5,432 bases of DNA from Sphingobacteriales bacterium (lineage in GTDB: Bacteria > Bacteroidota > Bacteroidia > Chitinophagales > Chitinophagaceae): NCBI GenBank assembly GCA_947472965.1, contig CANJEF010000109.1:1-5432 (forward strand). The letters are read 5' to 3'. Below the pieces are notes generated by a model that worked only from the letters and a program-made list of their open reading frames with translations, was not told where the DNA came from and searched no databases. Positions within the stretch are counted from its first letter, which is position 1. Each line of letters starts with the position of its first letter. Both the position numbers and the translations under genes were made by a program. Positions 1-5,432 of this stretch are shown piece by piece.

Positions 1-886
1 CCACTTCAACCTGAGAGAAATCGGGGTTGACAGTCAGGTCTAAATTAAGTGAAGAGCTTAGTGCAACTTTAGCATCAAATCCACCATTTAATTTCCCCAC
101 GGATTTTGATCCATCTTCATTATTGCCTGAAAGGGAACCGGACATATAAGGAATCAATGATATGTTTGTGCCTGGTACCGGAGGGGCTTCATCCCAATTC
201 AATGAGCCAGAATATCCAAAATCATAAAAGGGAAAGTTGGTTGGCATATCCGTCCAGGTTGAAAATTCATTGCTCTTAACATCATTGCGAACGAAGTTGA
301 TGCCCCATCTTTTTTTACCTTCCTTGAAACGCAAGGTTTTGAATGGAATAGCAATTTCTGCAATCCAATAACTTTCATGTCTGCTTGTGGCTGAATACCA
401 TTTGTTGTCCCAGCTAAAATTAATTTCATCGCTTGCAACTCCTGATGAAATAAGGTCTTCCGATTGAACATTGTATGGGGTTACACTAAACAGAAACCCA
501 TTGGTACGTTGATTTACTGGATCAATGGCAATTGCAATGGCATCACTCATCAAAAAGCCCTGGTCGCGTTTCAGTGTTTGGGCAACGTAGTAATTTGTAT
601 CCATTGCTTTTACAGCAATGTAAAGGAAGTTGTCATCGTAGCTCATCTTCACATAGGTCTGCCTCTTAGGTAGCCCTATGTCATTGGGCCATTTTCTCCA
701 AAAATTTTCTGTTTGCTCTATGCCACTCCATGTAGCTTCATCGAGCATGCCGTCAATTTTTATGGGTGATCCGGCTTTTGCTATGTTTATTTGAAACTGT
801 TCTTGAAATTTAAGTCCGTCTTGTGCATAAAGATTTAAATGGCACCACGTGAGGATCAGTATATAAAGGATTCTGTTGTATTTCAT
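1..886 (-). CDS. Secreted CBM9-like / DUF5916 family protein, 3' end outside window
   Basis: Partial gene: the first 295 residues are visible and the frame stays open to the window edge. The start is the ATG at 886-884. It opens a signal peptide (Lys2 and Arg5, hydrophobic core about 6-18, likely cleavage after LYA at residues 19-21), so the product is probably exported; the Cys at residue 15 is not in a lipobox. Residues about 36-215 resemble the family-9 carbohydrate-binding fold at the front of DUF5916 proteins: IKIDGMLDEATW (42-53), YDDNFLYIAVKAMD (83-96), AEIAIPFKTLRF (176-187) and WGINFVR (194-200). NLDLTVNPDFSQVEV (281-295) is the hallmark entry into the DUF5916 part, which in the family is a long beta-rich, probably outer-membrane-associated region. 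Full members are usually several hundred residues longer. The true ligand and function are unknown for the family; carbohydrate binding is only inferred. It is transcribed divergently from the acyltransferase gene. Confidence 0.86.
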   Translation of the reverse strand, partial: MKYNRILYILILTWCHLNLYAQDGLKFQEQFQINIAKAGSPIKIDGMLDEATWSGIEQTENFWRKWPNDIGLPKRQTYVKMSYDDNFLYIAVKAMDTNYYVAQTLKRDQGFLMSDAIAIAIDPVNQRTNGFLFSVTPYNVQSEDLISSGVASDEINFSWDNKWYSATSRHESYWIAEIAIPFKTLRFKEGKKRWGINFVRNDVKSNEFSTWTDMPTNFPFYDFGYSGSLNWDEAPPVPGTNISLIPYMSGSLSGNNEDGSKSVGKLNGGFDAKVALSSSLNLDLTVNPDFSQVEV

Positions 887-917
887 GCTTGAATTGACGT
901 AGTTGGCTTTGAAGGAG

Positions 918-955
918 CAAATTTCGTTAATTATTCTGAGTTATAGCTGCAAAAA
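918..955 (-). promoter_or_regulatory. Candidate Bacteroidota promoter for the DUF5916 gene
   Basis: On the minus strand GAAATTTG (925-918) matches the Bacteroidota -7 element TAnnTTTG at all but the first base. A TTTTTG (955-950) lies 24 bp upstream, close to the usual -33 TTG spacing. A start about 5 bp downstream would leave a leader of roughly 27 nt before the ATG at 886. The match is imperfect and the region is AT-rich, so this is a weak call. Confidence 0.33.
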
Positions 956-985
956 CTGCCAAGTGGGTTTCTTTTCTGATAAGTG

Positions 986-1015
986 GAAGCATACTTTGAT
1001 TTGCTTCTTTTTTTT
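986..1015 (+). promoter_or_regulatory. Hairpin plus T-tract in the leader of the acyltransferase gene
   Basis: GAAGCA (986-991) and TGCTTC (1002-1007) form a perfect 6-bp inverted repeat around a 10-nt loop, followed at once by eight T (1008-1015). This is the layout of an intrinsic terminator on the plus strand, only 14 bp before the ATG at 1030. No plus-strand gene lies upstream in the window, so it could be an attenuator in the acyltransferase leader, a terminator for read-through from outside, or chance. The loop also carries TACTTTG (992-998), one base shorter than the Bacteroidota -7 element, so a promoter role for the same bases is an alternative. Confidence 0.3.
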
Positions 1016-1029
1016 ATTATCTTGAACGG

Positions 1030-2277
1030 ATGCTCTATAAATTTGGTTATGCTTTAATGTGGATGACATTACGGATATTTTTTAGGAAAGTGTTAATAGA
1101 CGGAAAGGAGCGGTTGAGTTCATCTCATCCTACAATCATTATTGCAAATCACCCTGGGTCATTTCTTGATGCGATGGTGTTGTCCGTTTTTTTTGGACGA
1201 CCACTTTACTTTTATGTTAGGGGAGATATCTTTGCTCATCCCATCATCTATAAGATTTTCACTGGTCTTCACATGATACCCATCTATAGTATTGATAGTG
1301 GGGTGGAAAGCTTGGGAAAAAATAAAAGGACTTTTGAGCGGGGAAGGGAGCTGCTGAGAGCGGGTAATGTGTTGTTGATTTTCCCAGAAGGATTCAGTCG
1401 CTTTTCAAAGGAATTGGCCCCATTCAAAAAAGGGGCAGCACGGGTTGCCTTACAAACTGCATTTGAAGATCAATTTGATAAGGTGTTACAAATACAAACC
1501 GTTTCAATTAATTATTCCTATCACGGTTTTCGTTCAATACTCCATGTGCGAATTGGAGATGCAATGGAATTGGATGGTTACCGTGATTCTTATCTTTCAC
1601 AACCCAATCATGCAATTGCAGCCTTGAACAGGGATATGTTTGAGCTGTTTGAAAAAAATGTAATCCACGTAAAGCAATCGGAAAGAACACCCTTGGTTGA
1701 GTCATTGCTCCAAATAGCGGTTGATGGTGAATCAGATGCTGATCTTTATTTTAAACAATCAAGAAAATTGTGTGAAAAAATTTCTGCTATGAATGAAGAG
1801 AACTTCAAGCTGGAGGAAGAACGACTTCTTAAATACCAGGATATGCTGAAGCAACATAAGGTAAGTAGCAATTCAATACATGCTAATCAGCCCTTTTACT
1901 TCTTTAAAATCATATTTCTTGTATTGGCCACACCCCTAGCGCTCATTGGTTTTATGCTCTGGCACGTTATTTACTTTATTACTAAGTGGATTGCAGACTA
2001 TACTGTAACAAGAGAAGATTTTTACACCAGTGTTTTTTGTGGTGTTGCTGGTATTTTGGGATTTATTTGGTGGATCATGCTTTCCTCTTTTGCCCTTTTT
2101 TCAGATGCTGTACCCGTTTTTTTTATTGCTATTTTTTCTCCATTCATTTATATGTTCTCCCTTTATTGGATGGAAATGTTAGGGGAAATTTTAGCATTCA
2201 ATCGGGTAAGGCGGTTGAAATTGAGGGATACCCCAAATTATCAAAAGTTGTTGGATGCAAAAGCGGCATTAAATTGA
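1030..2277 (+). CDS. PlsC-like lysophospholipid/glycerol acyltransferase with C-terminal membrane domain
   Basis: A 415-residue protein. The first ~215 residues carry the acyltransferase signature: NHPGSFLD (40-47) with the catalytic His41 and Asp47, the loop MIPIYS (82-87), and LLIFPEGFSRF (115-125) for acceptor binding, with the following PFKKGAARVA (131-140) typical of the family. VSINYS (158-163) fits the fourth block. Known members transfer an acyl group from acyl-CoA or acyl-ACP to a glycerophospholipid or related acceptor at the inner membrane. Residues about 230-280 are charged and helical. Then come three likely membrane spans (about 291-317, 331-356, 360-385) and a basic tail (NRVRRLKLRD, 391-400). 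Plain PlsC is about 240 residues, so this is a long form. The ATG was chosen because the N-terminus MLYKFGYALMW looks like that of relatives; no Shine-Dalgarno precedes it. Motif two has Ser87 where relatives commonly carry Arg, so the acceptor is uncertain. It converges on trmD. Confidence 0.85.
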   Translation: MLYKFGYALMWMTLRIFFRKVLIDGKERLSSSHPTIIIANHPGSFLDAMVLSVFFGRPLYFYVRGDIFAHPIIYKIFTGLHMIPIYSIDSGVESLGKNKRTFERGRELLRAGNVLLIFPEGFSRFSKELAPFKKGAARVALQTAFEDQFDKVLQIQTVSINYSYHGFRSILHVRIGDAMELDGYRDSYLSQPNHAIAALNRDMFELFEKNVIHVKQSERTPLVESLLQIAVDGESDADLYFKQSRKLCEKISAMNEENFKLEEERLLKYQDMLKQHKVSSNSIHANQPFYFFKIIFLVLATPLALIGFMLWHVIYFITKWIADYTVTREDFYTSVFCGVAGILGFIWWIMLSSFALFSDAVPVFFIAIFSPFIYMFSLYWMEMLGEILAFNRVRRLKLRDTPNYQKLLDAKAALN

Positions 2278-2285
2278 TTCAAGGA

Positions 2286-2969
2286 TTATTCCTCATTCTT
2301 AATCATATCTGGCCTGCGGTCTTGCGTTCTCTTCAAGGCTTGTTCATATCTCCATTCCTCGATTTTTTTATGGTCTCCACTCATGAGTTCTGCTGGCACT
2401 TTCCATCCCCTGAAATCCTCAGGTCTTGTGTAAACGGGAGGAGCAAGTAAATTATCTTGAAAAGAGTCGAACAGTGCTGACGTTTCATCATTTAAAACGC
2501 CTGGTATAAGCCTGCCAATGGCATCAACCACTACAGCGGCTGCTAGTTCACCGCCACTGAGTACGAAATCGCCAATTGAAATTTCTCTTGTAATGAAATG
2601 CGCTCTTATCCTTTCGTCTATGCCTTTATAGTGGCCGCAGATGAACAGCAGTGATTTTTTCATGGAGAGCGAATTGGCCATGTGTTGGTTGAAAACATTC
2701 CCATCGGGAGTGAGGTAAATGATTTCATCAAACGCATGTTTTGCATTTAGCTCTTCAATTGCATTTGCCAGTGGTTCACACATCATGACCATTCCTGCGC
2801 CACCACCAAATTGGTAGTCATCAACCATGCCGTATGCATTTACTGCCCAATCTCTGAGTTGGTGTACGGTTACATTCATCAAGCCCTTGTCTGATGCACG
2901 TTTCATGATTGAATGTCCGAACGGACTATCAAGCAATTCGGGTACAACGCTTATGATATGTATGTTCAT
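2286..2969 (-). CDS. trmD: tRNA (guanine-N1)-methyltransferase TrmD
   Basis: TrmD transfers a methyl group from S-adenosylmethionine to N1 of G37, next to the anticodon, in tRNAs reading CNN-type codons, which prevents +1 frameshifting. The 227-residue product matches the family length. The SPOUT deep-trefoil-knot core is clear: YLTPDG (85-90), LLFICGHYKGIDERI (107-121), and ISIGDFVLSGGELAAA (130-145). Arg153 and Asp168 (in FDSF) sit where the family has its catalytic Arg/Asp pair. VYTRPEDFRGW (179-189), SGDHKKIEEWR (197-207) and LKRTQDRRPD (212-221) are the conserved C-terminal signature. The start is the ATG at 2969, giving MNIHIISVVPELLDSPF, the normal TrmD N-terminus; a TTG 36 bp upstream (3005) would add 12 residues with no family support. 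The 99-bp gap to the upstream S4 gene shows no good promoter match, so read-through from that gene is plausible. No rpsP, rimM or rplS neighbour is present. Confidence 0.97.
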   Translation of the reverse strand: MNIHIISVVPELLDSPFGHSIMKRASDKGLMNVTVHQLRDWAVNAYGMVDDYQFGGGAGMVMMCEPLANAIEELNAKHAFDEIIYLTPDGNVFNQHMANSLSMKKSLLFICGHYKGIDERIRAHFITREISIGDFVLSGGELAAAVVVDAIGRLIPGVLNDETSALFDSFQDNLLAPPVYTRPEDFRGWKVPAELMSGDHKKIEEWRYEQALKRTQDRRPDMIKNEE

Positions 2970-3068
2970 GTGGAATAGATGTTTTATGAGGACTTTATTT
3001 TCCAAGCGTTTGTTTTAGCACAACTCAAAATTCAACCTGTTTGACGGAATAGAAATCATCGTTGATGT

Positions 3069-3461
3069 TTAGTCGCCGATAAAATCATCCAAGCTTCTTC
3101 TTTCTTTTTTAGTAGGTCTACCAATCTTTGAAAGTCTTTTTCCAGAGTAGAAACTGGCTGTTTGTGAGGCAATGCGTTCAACTTCATCCGGTGGTGTATG
3201 GTCCTCATAGTATTTGATGGCCTCACTGTATTGCACCCTGCTATAGAGCAACTCAACAACCTTGATCAACCATTTTTTTTCGAGGGTTTTCACTTCAAAC
3301 TGATCGCCTACCTTGACAGACCTCGACGCTTTCATACTTTCATCATTCATTTTAACCTTGCCTTTTTCACAAGCCACGGATGCAGCAGTTCTTGTCTTGA
3401 ACAACCTTATCGACCAAAGGTATTTATCCAATCTGAGTTTCTCCTTTTCAGTTGCTTTCAT
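3069..3461 (-). CDS. hslR: Hsp15-like S4-domain RNA-binding protein
   Basis: A 130-residue basic protein of the Hsp15 (HslR) type. In E. coli, Hsp15 is 133 residues, heat-induced, and binds free 50S subunits that still carry a peptidyl-tRNA, moving the tRNA so the subunit can be recycled. The S4 RNA-binding domain spans residues about 9-70: LRLDKYLWSIRLFKTRTAA (9-27) with the typical Arg/Lys-rich helix, then EKGKVKMND (32-40), SRSVKVGD (46-53). The C-terminal tail RPTKKERRSLDDFIGD (115-130) closely parallels the Hsp15 tail, which separates it from the shorter RqcP-type S4 proteins. The start ATG at 3461-3459 lies 15 bp after the stop of the dipeptidase gene, so the two are likely one transcript. 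No Shine-Dalgarno is visible. An unspecialised S4 protein is the alternative; the function in this lineage is inferred from the family. Confidence 0.86.
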   Translation of the reverse strand: MKATEKEKLRLDKYLWSIRLFKTRTAASVACEKGKVKMNDESMKASRSVKVGDQFEVKTLEKKWLIKVVELLYSRVQYSEAIKYYEDHTPPDEVERIASQTASFYSGKRLSKIGRPTKKERRSLDDFIGD

Positions 3462-3476
3462 TAGATCGGGTATTGG

Positions 3477-4835
3477 CTAGGATGATGCTGCAAAATATTG
3501 ATGAAAATAGGGTATGGTTTCAATTCCTTTGTAAAAGTTAACGATGTCGTATTTTTCATTTGGTGAATGCAGGTTGTCGCTATCCAAGCCAAATCCCAGA
3601 AATACAATTTTGAGATTTAATTCTTCTTCAAACAAAGAACAGATTGGAATGCTGCCACCACCCCTCACAGGAACTGGAGCCTTGCCAAATGTTTTTTCAA
3701 TGGCTTTTGCCGCTGCCTGATATCCTTTTGAATTAATTGGGGTGAGGTAAGGTTCTCCTCCGTGATGTTCATACACATTCACTTGCACACCCTTGGGTGC
3801 AATGCTTTTAAAATATTCCAGCAGTTTTGCTGTTATTTTTTCTGATGATTGATTCGGCACCAACCTCGCTGAAATTTTTGCAGTGGCTTTCGATGGCAAA
3901 ACCGTCTTGGCTCCCTCACCAGTATAGCCACCCCATATTCCATTCACTTCCAGCGTTGGCCTGATGCCCGTTCTTTCATTTGTTGAATATCCCTTTTCAC
4001 CATAGGTGCTTTCAATGCCAAGGTCTTTTTTATAGTCATCTTCATTAAAAGGAGCTTGTGCCATGAGATTGCGTTCTTCCTGGCTAGACTCCAATACATC
4101 ATCATAAAATCCCGGGATGGTTATTTTATTGTCTTGGTCATGACAAGATGCAATCATTTTAGACAGGATGGTCGCTGGATTTGCAACCGCACCGCCATAA
4201 ACACCACTATGGAGGTCTCGATTTGGACCAACCACTTCCACTTCAATGTAGCTTAGTCCCCTAACCCCTGTGTCTATTGATGGCGTATCCATAGAAATCA
4301 TGGCTGTATCGCTAATCAATACCACATCTGCTTTAAGCAAGTCCTTATTTGATTTTACAAATTTCGCAAGATTGGGAGAGCCAATTTCTTCCTCCCCTTC
4401 AATGCAAAATTTAATGTTTGTATGCATATTGTTATTGGCCACCATCGATTCAAGTGCCTTAACATGCATATAAAATTGTCCCTTGTCGTCACAGGCTCCG
4501 CGCGCAAATATCTTTCCATCTTTAATAACAGGTTCAAATGGTCCGCTGTTCCAAAGCTCTAATGGGTCGGCAGGTTGTACGTCGTAATGGCCATATACCA
4601 GCACTGTTGGCCAGGAGGGGTTCATAATTTTTTCACCATACACAATGGGATGGCCCTCAGTTTCGAACAGCATTGCCTTATCGGCTCCGGCTTTTAAGAG
4701 GGAATCCTTGACTAATTCTGCGCACCTAATCATGTCCGGCTTGTATTCACTACTAGCGCTTACTGAGGGGATGCGCAGCATGTCCAATAGTTCATTTAAA
4801 TAGCGATCTTTATTCGTCTCGTCATATTGTGTCAT
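3477..4835 (-). CDS. M20 family metallopeptidase, cytosolic dipeptidase type
   Basis: A 452-residue zinc peptidase of the M20/M25/M40 group, closest in pattern to the cytosolic non-specific dipeptidases (CNDP2-like). It should cleave dipeptides in the cytoplasm with two metal ions. All ligand motifs are in place: YGHYDVQPADP (81-91) with His83; ARGACDDKGQ (111-120) with bridging Asp116; EGEEEIGS (146-153) with catalytic Glu149 and metal ligand Glu150; LISDTAM (173-179) with Asp176; and NLHSPNE (421-427) with His423. DLHSGVYGG (207-215) carries the His that in relatives acts across the dimer, and the inserted dimerisation domain lies between about 195 and 360. GGGSIPI (392-398) is the conserved substrate loop. 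No signal peptide or membrane segment is seen. The ATG at 4835-4833 gives a normal N-terminus (DML-RIPSVSA at 18-27). No consensus promoter or Shine-Dalgarno is clear upstream. Substrate range cannot be told from sequence. Probably first gene of an operon with the S4 gene. Confidence 0.93.
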   Translation of the reverse strand: MTQYDETNKDRYLNELLDMLRIPSVSASSEYKPDMIRCAELVKDSLLKAGADKAMLFETEGHPIVYGEKIMNPSWPTVLVYGHYDVQPADPLELWNSGPFEPVIKDGKIFARGACDDKGQFYMHVKALESMVANNNMHTNIKFCIEGEEEIGSPNLAKFVKSNKDLLKADVVLISDTAMISMDTPSIDTGVRGLSYIEVEVVGPNRDLHSGVYGGAVANPATILSKMIASCHDQDNKITIPGFYDDVLESSQEERNLMAQAPFNEDDYKKDLGIESTYGEKGYSTNERTGIRPTLEVNGIWGGYTGEGAKTVLPSKATAKISARLVPNQSSEKITAKLLEYFKSIAPKGVQVNVYEHHGGEPYLTPINSKGYQAAAKAIEKTFGKAPVPVRGGGSIPICSLFEEELNLKIVFLGFGLDSDNLHSPNEKYDIVNFYKGIETIPYFHQYFAASS

Positions 4836-4902
4836 ACGGAAAAATTGAAGTGGGTGGTGGAATTTAATGTGTTATTTATACACTATTACTTATTAAAACG
4901 TT

Positions 4903-4927
4903 AAAAAAAATTTTCTTTTCAGAAAAG
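4903..4927 (-). terminator. Weak hairpin and T8 tract downstream of sod
   Basis: Read on the minus strand, CTTTT-CTG-AAAAG (4927-4915) is a 5-bp stem, followed after four A by eight T (4910-4903). It could end transcripts of sod about 110 bp past its stop codon. The stem is short and almost all A/T, so strength is doubtful. The plus-strand hairpin at 4964-5015 does not provide a T-tract in the sod direction. Confidence 0.27.
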
Positions 4928-4941
4928 CATGTATATATTTG
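4911..4941 (+). promoter_or_regulatory. Bacteroidota-type promoter facing right, no protein gene downstream
   Basis: TATATTTG (4934-4941) is an exact match to the Bacteroidota -7 element TAnnTTTG on the plus strand. TTTTC (4911-4915) lies 18 bp upstream, in the right place for a -33 TTTG element with one mismatch. Transcription would begin near 4946-4948 and run towards the 3' end of sod. The exact -7 match is notable because none of the protein genes in the window shows one. Chance occurrence in AT-rich DNA remains possible. Confidence 0.4.
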
Positions 4942-4959
4942 ACATACGATTGCATGTCA
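4940..4959. repeat. Interrupted palindrome TGACAT-N8-ATGTCA
   Basis: TGACAT (4940-4945) and ATGTCA (4954-4959) form perfect 6-bp arms with an 8-nt centre that is itself partly symmetric. It starts on the last base of the -7 element and covers the expected transcription start, a typical operator position. Read as minus-strand RNA downstream of sod, the arms extend to 8 bp (one G-U pair) with an AAUC loop, so an RNA hairpin in the sod 3' region is the alternative reading. GCATGT also recurs at 4927-4932 (reading GC-ATGT across 4927-4932) and 4952-4957. Confidence 0.4.
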
Positions 4960-5023
4960 TACATCAGCCTTTGTAAACCCAAACGACTTTGTCGGGAGGT
5001 ATTTGCAAAGGCTGAATTTTTTT
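4947..5023 (+). ncRNA. Candidate small RNA of about 77 nt between dipeptidase and sod genes
   Basis: Proposed from three linked signals: an exact TAnnTTTG element (4934-4941), a start near 4947, and an intrinsic-terminator-like end with a T7 tract at 5017-5023. The body folds into one long imperfect hairpin: 10 perfect pairs (4964-4973 with 5006-5015), extended by a G-U pair and A-U pairs, two G-C pairs (4978-4979 with 4998-4999), and an apical 4-bp hairpin CGAC-TTT-GTCG (4984-4994). The loop region carries GGGAGGT (4994-5000), a Shine-Dalgarno-like stretch that is otherwise absent before the genes here. I do not recognise a known RNA family, and it is not a tRNA. It ends 11 bp short of the convergent sod stop codon. 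The 5' end is approximate, and the structure could be only a terminator for read-through. Confidence 0.33.
4964..5023 (+). terminator. Strong intrinsic-terminator-like hairpin with T7 tract
   Basis: TCAGCCTTTG (4964-4973) pairs perfectly with CAAAGGCTGA (5006-5015), and the 32-nt interior forms further pairs and an apical hairpin at 4984-4994. One A then seven T (5017-5023) follow on the plus strand only. The orientation would stop rightward transcription before it enters sod in antisense. In the sod direction the hairpin is followed by GATGTATG and lacks a T-tract. CTGAA/TTCAG (5012-5016 and 5022-5026) offers a second small competing stem around the T-tract. Confidence 0.55.
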
Positions 5024-5034
5024 CAGGACTTCAA

Positions 5035-5432
5035 TCAACTGTTCTTGGCGAGTATTTCCTCAACAACTTTCCAGTTAATTAATCCAAACCAATTGTTTAC
5101 ATATTCAGCTCTTCTGTTTTGATATTTTAAATAATATGCATGTTCCCATACATCCAATCCCAACAATGGAATTCCTTTGATTGGCGAAACGTCCATCAAA
5201 GGGTTGTCTTGGTTGGGTGTTGAACCTATTTGCAGTTCCTTTTTTTGGTCTAGATATAACCAAGCCCAACCGCTACCAAACCTTGTCATTGCAGCATCAG
5301 TTAGTTTCGTTTTGAAATTTTCGATAGTGTTGAATTGTTTCATCATGGCGGTCTTCAATACACCATCTTGTAGTCCCATACCGTCTGGGGACTTCATTGT
5401 TTTCCAAAACAACTCGTGGTTATAGTGTCCTC
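5035..5432 (-). CDS. sodA: Superoxide dismutase, Fe/Mn family, manganese type; 5' end outside window
   Basis: The C-terminal 131 residues are visible; about 70 residues, including the first metal-binding His, lie beyond the right edge. The enzyme converts superoxide to oxygen and hydrogen peroxide. The visible part starts in GHYNHELFWK, where the His of NH-x2-FW is a metal ligand. It continues with RFGSGWAWLYL, and ends with GLDVWEHAYYLKYQNRR, whose Asp and the His of WEH are the last two ligands. The outer-sphere Gln comes from STPNQDNPL; the NQD pattern in the C-terminal domain is characteristic of manganese enzymes, whereas iron enzymes carry Ala here and a Gln near the FW motif instead. 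The frame is intact through to TGA at 5035-5037 and upstream to 5432; a TTG at 5412 lies inside the conserved NHELFW motif and is not a start. Cellular location cannot be judged without the N-terminus. The symbol is assigned from the Mn-type signature only. Confidence 0.95.
   Translation of the reverse strand, partial: GHYNHELFWKTMKSPDGMGLQDGVLKTAMMKQFNTIENFKTKLTDAAMTRFGSGWAWLYLDQKKELQIGSTPNQDNPLMDVSPIKGIPLLGLDVWEHAYYLKYQNRRAEYVNNWFGLINWKVVEEILAKNS

Noticed and set aside
199..471. Minus-strand frame of 90 codons at 199-471
   Set aside because: It is a shadow frame within the DUF5916 gene, whose own frame is open from 886 to the edge and carries the signal peptide and family motifs.
1986..2450. 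Plus-strand open frame of 154 codons overlapping the acyltransferase 3' end and trmD
   Set aside because: It is an out-of-frame shadow of the membrane-span coding region, rich in Cys and Phe with no recognisable motif, and it runs into trmD in antisense. Both overlapped genes have clear family signatures.
2970..3005. Longer TrmD start at a TTG (3005)
   Set aside because: The extra 12 residues are not part of the TrmD family N-terminus, whereas the ATG at 2969 gives the expected MNIHIISVVPELL.
3057..3067. Small palindrome CATC-GTT-GATG just after the S4 gene stop
   Set aside because: Only 4 bp of stem with no T-tract on either side; too weak to call a terminator.
4869..4883. GTGT-N7-ACAC inverted repeat upstream of the dipeptidase
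   Set aside because: Arms of 4 bp in very AT-rich DNA are expected by chance, and no consensus promoter overlaps it.
4954..5082. Plus-strand small open frame of 42 codons (ATG at 4954) through the hairpin into the sod 3' end
   Set aside because: Its coding sequence coincides with the long inverted repeat and then with sod in antisense, there is no ribosome-binding signal before the ATG, and the peptide shows no recognisable features.
1..5432. Mobile element, CRISPR array, tRNA/rRNA or defence system
   Set aside because: No transposase or integrase motifs, no repeated spacer pattern and no cloverleaf were seen; every long frame belongs to a recognisable cellular gene family.

Overview
The window reads as a chromosomal segment of a Bacteroidota bacterium, probably a Cytophagia/Flavobacteriia-like aerobe. 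The reasons are gene content (a secreted family-9 carbohydrate-binding/DUF5916 protein, a Bacteroidota-style PlsC-like acyltransferase with a C-terminal membrane domain, and TrmD with the CGHYKG variant), an AT-rich base composition, near absence of Shine-Dalgarno sequences before the genes, and one exact match to the Bacteroidota -7 promoter element TAnnTTTG. The genus cannot be told from the sequence.

Layout. Positions 1-886 (minus) hold the N-terminal 295 residues of an exported DUF5916 protein that runs off the left edge. A 143-bp divergent intergenic region (887-1029) separates it from a plus-strand lysophospholipid/glycerol acyltransferase-like gene (1030-2277). That gene converges on trmD with only 8 bp between the two stop codons. 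From 5432 down to 2286 all genes lie on the minus strand, in transcription order: the 3' part of a manganese-type superoxide dismutase gene (5432-5035, start outside the window), a 199-bp intergenic region, an M20-family dipeptidase (4835-3477), an Hsp15-like S4 RNA-binding protein (3461-3069, 15 bp downstream, probably co-transcribed), and trmD (2969-2286, 99 bp further on).

How the genes work together. Most are housekeeping genes: tRNA m1G37 methylation (TrmD) and stalled-50S handling (Hsp15-like) both serve translation fidelity and rescue. The dipeptidase serves peptide turnover, SOD serves superoxide defence, and the acyltransferase serves membrane lipid acylation. There is no sign of a mobile element, prophage, CRISPR array, tRNA or rRNA.

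The most interesting non-coding signal is in the sod-dipeptidase gap. A plus-strand TATATTTG promoter element (4934-4941) is followed about 25 bp later by a long, nearly continuous hairpin (4964-5015) and seven T residues (5017-5023). No plus-strand protein gene explains this arrangement. It is compatible with an undescribed small RNA of about 75-80 nt that ends against the 3' end of sod. This is a hypothesis from sequence only.
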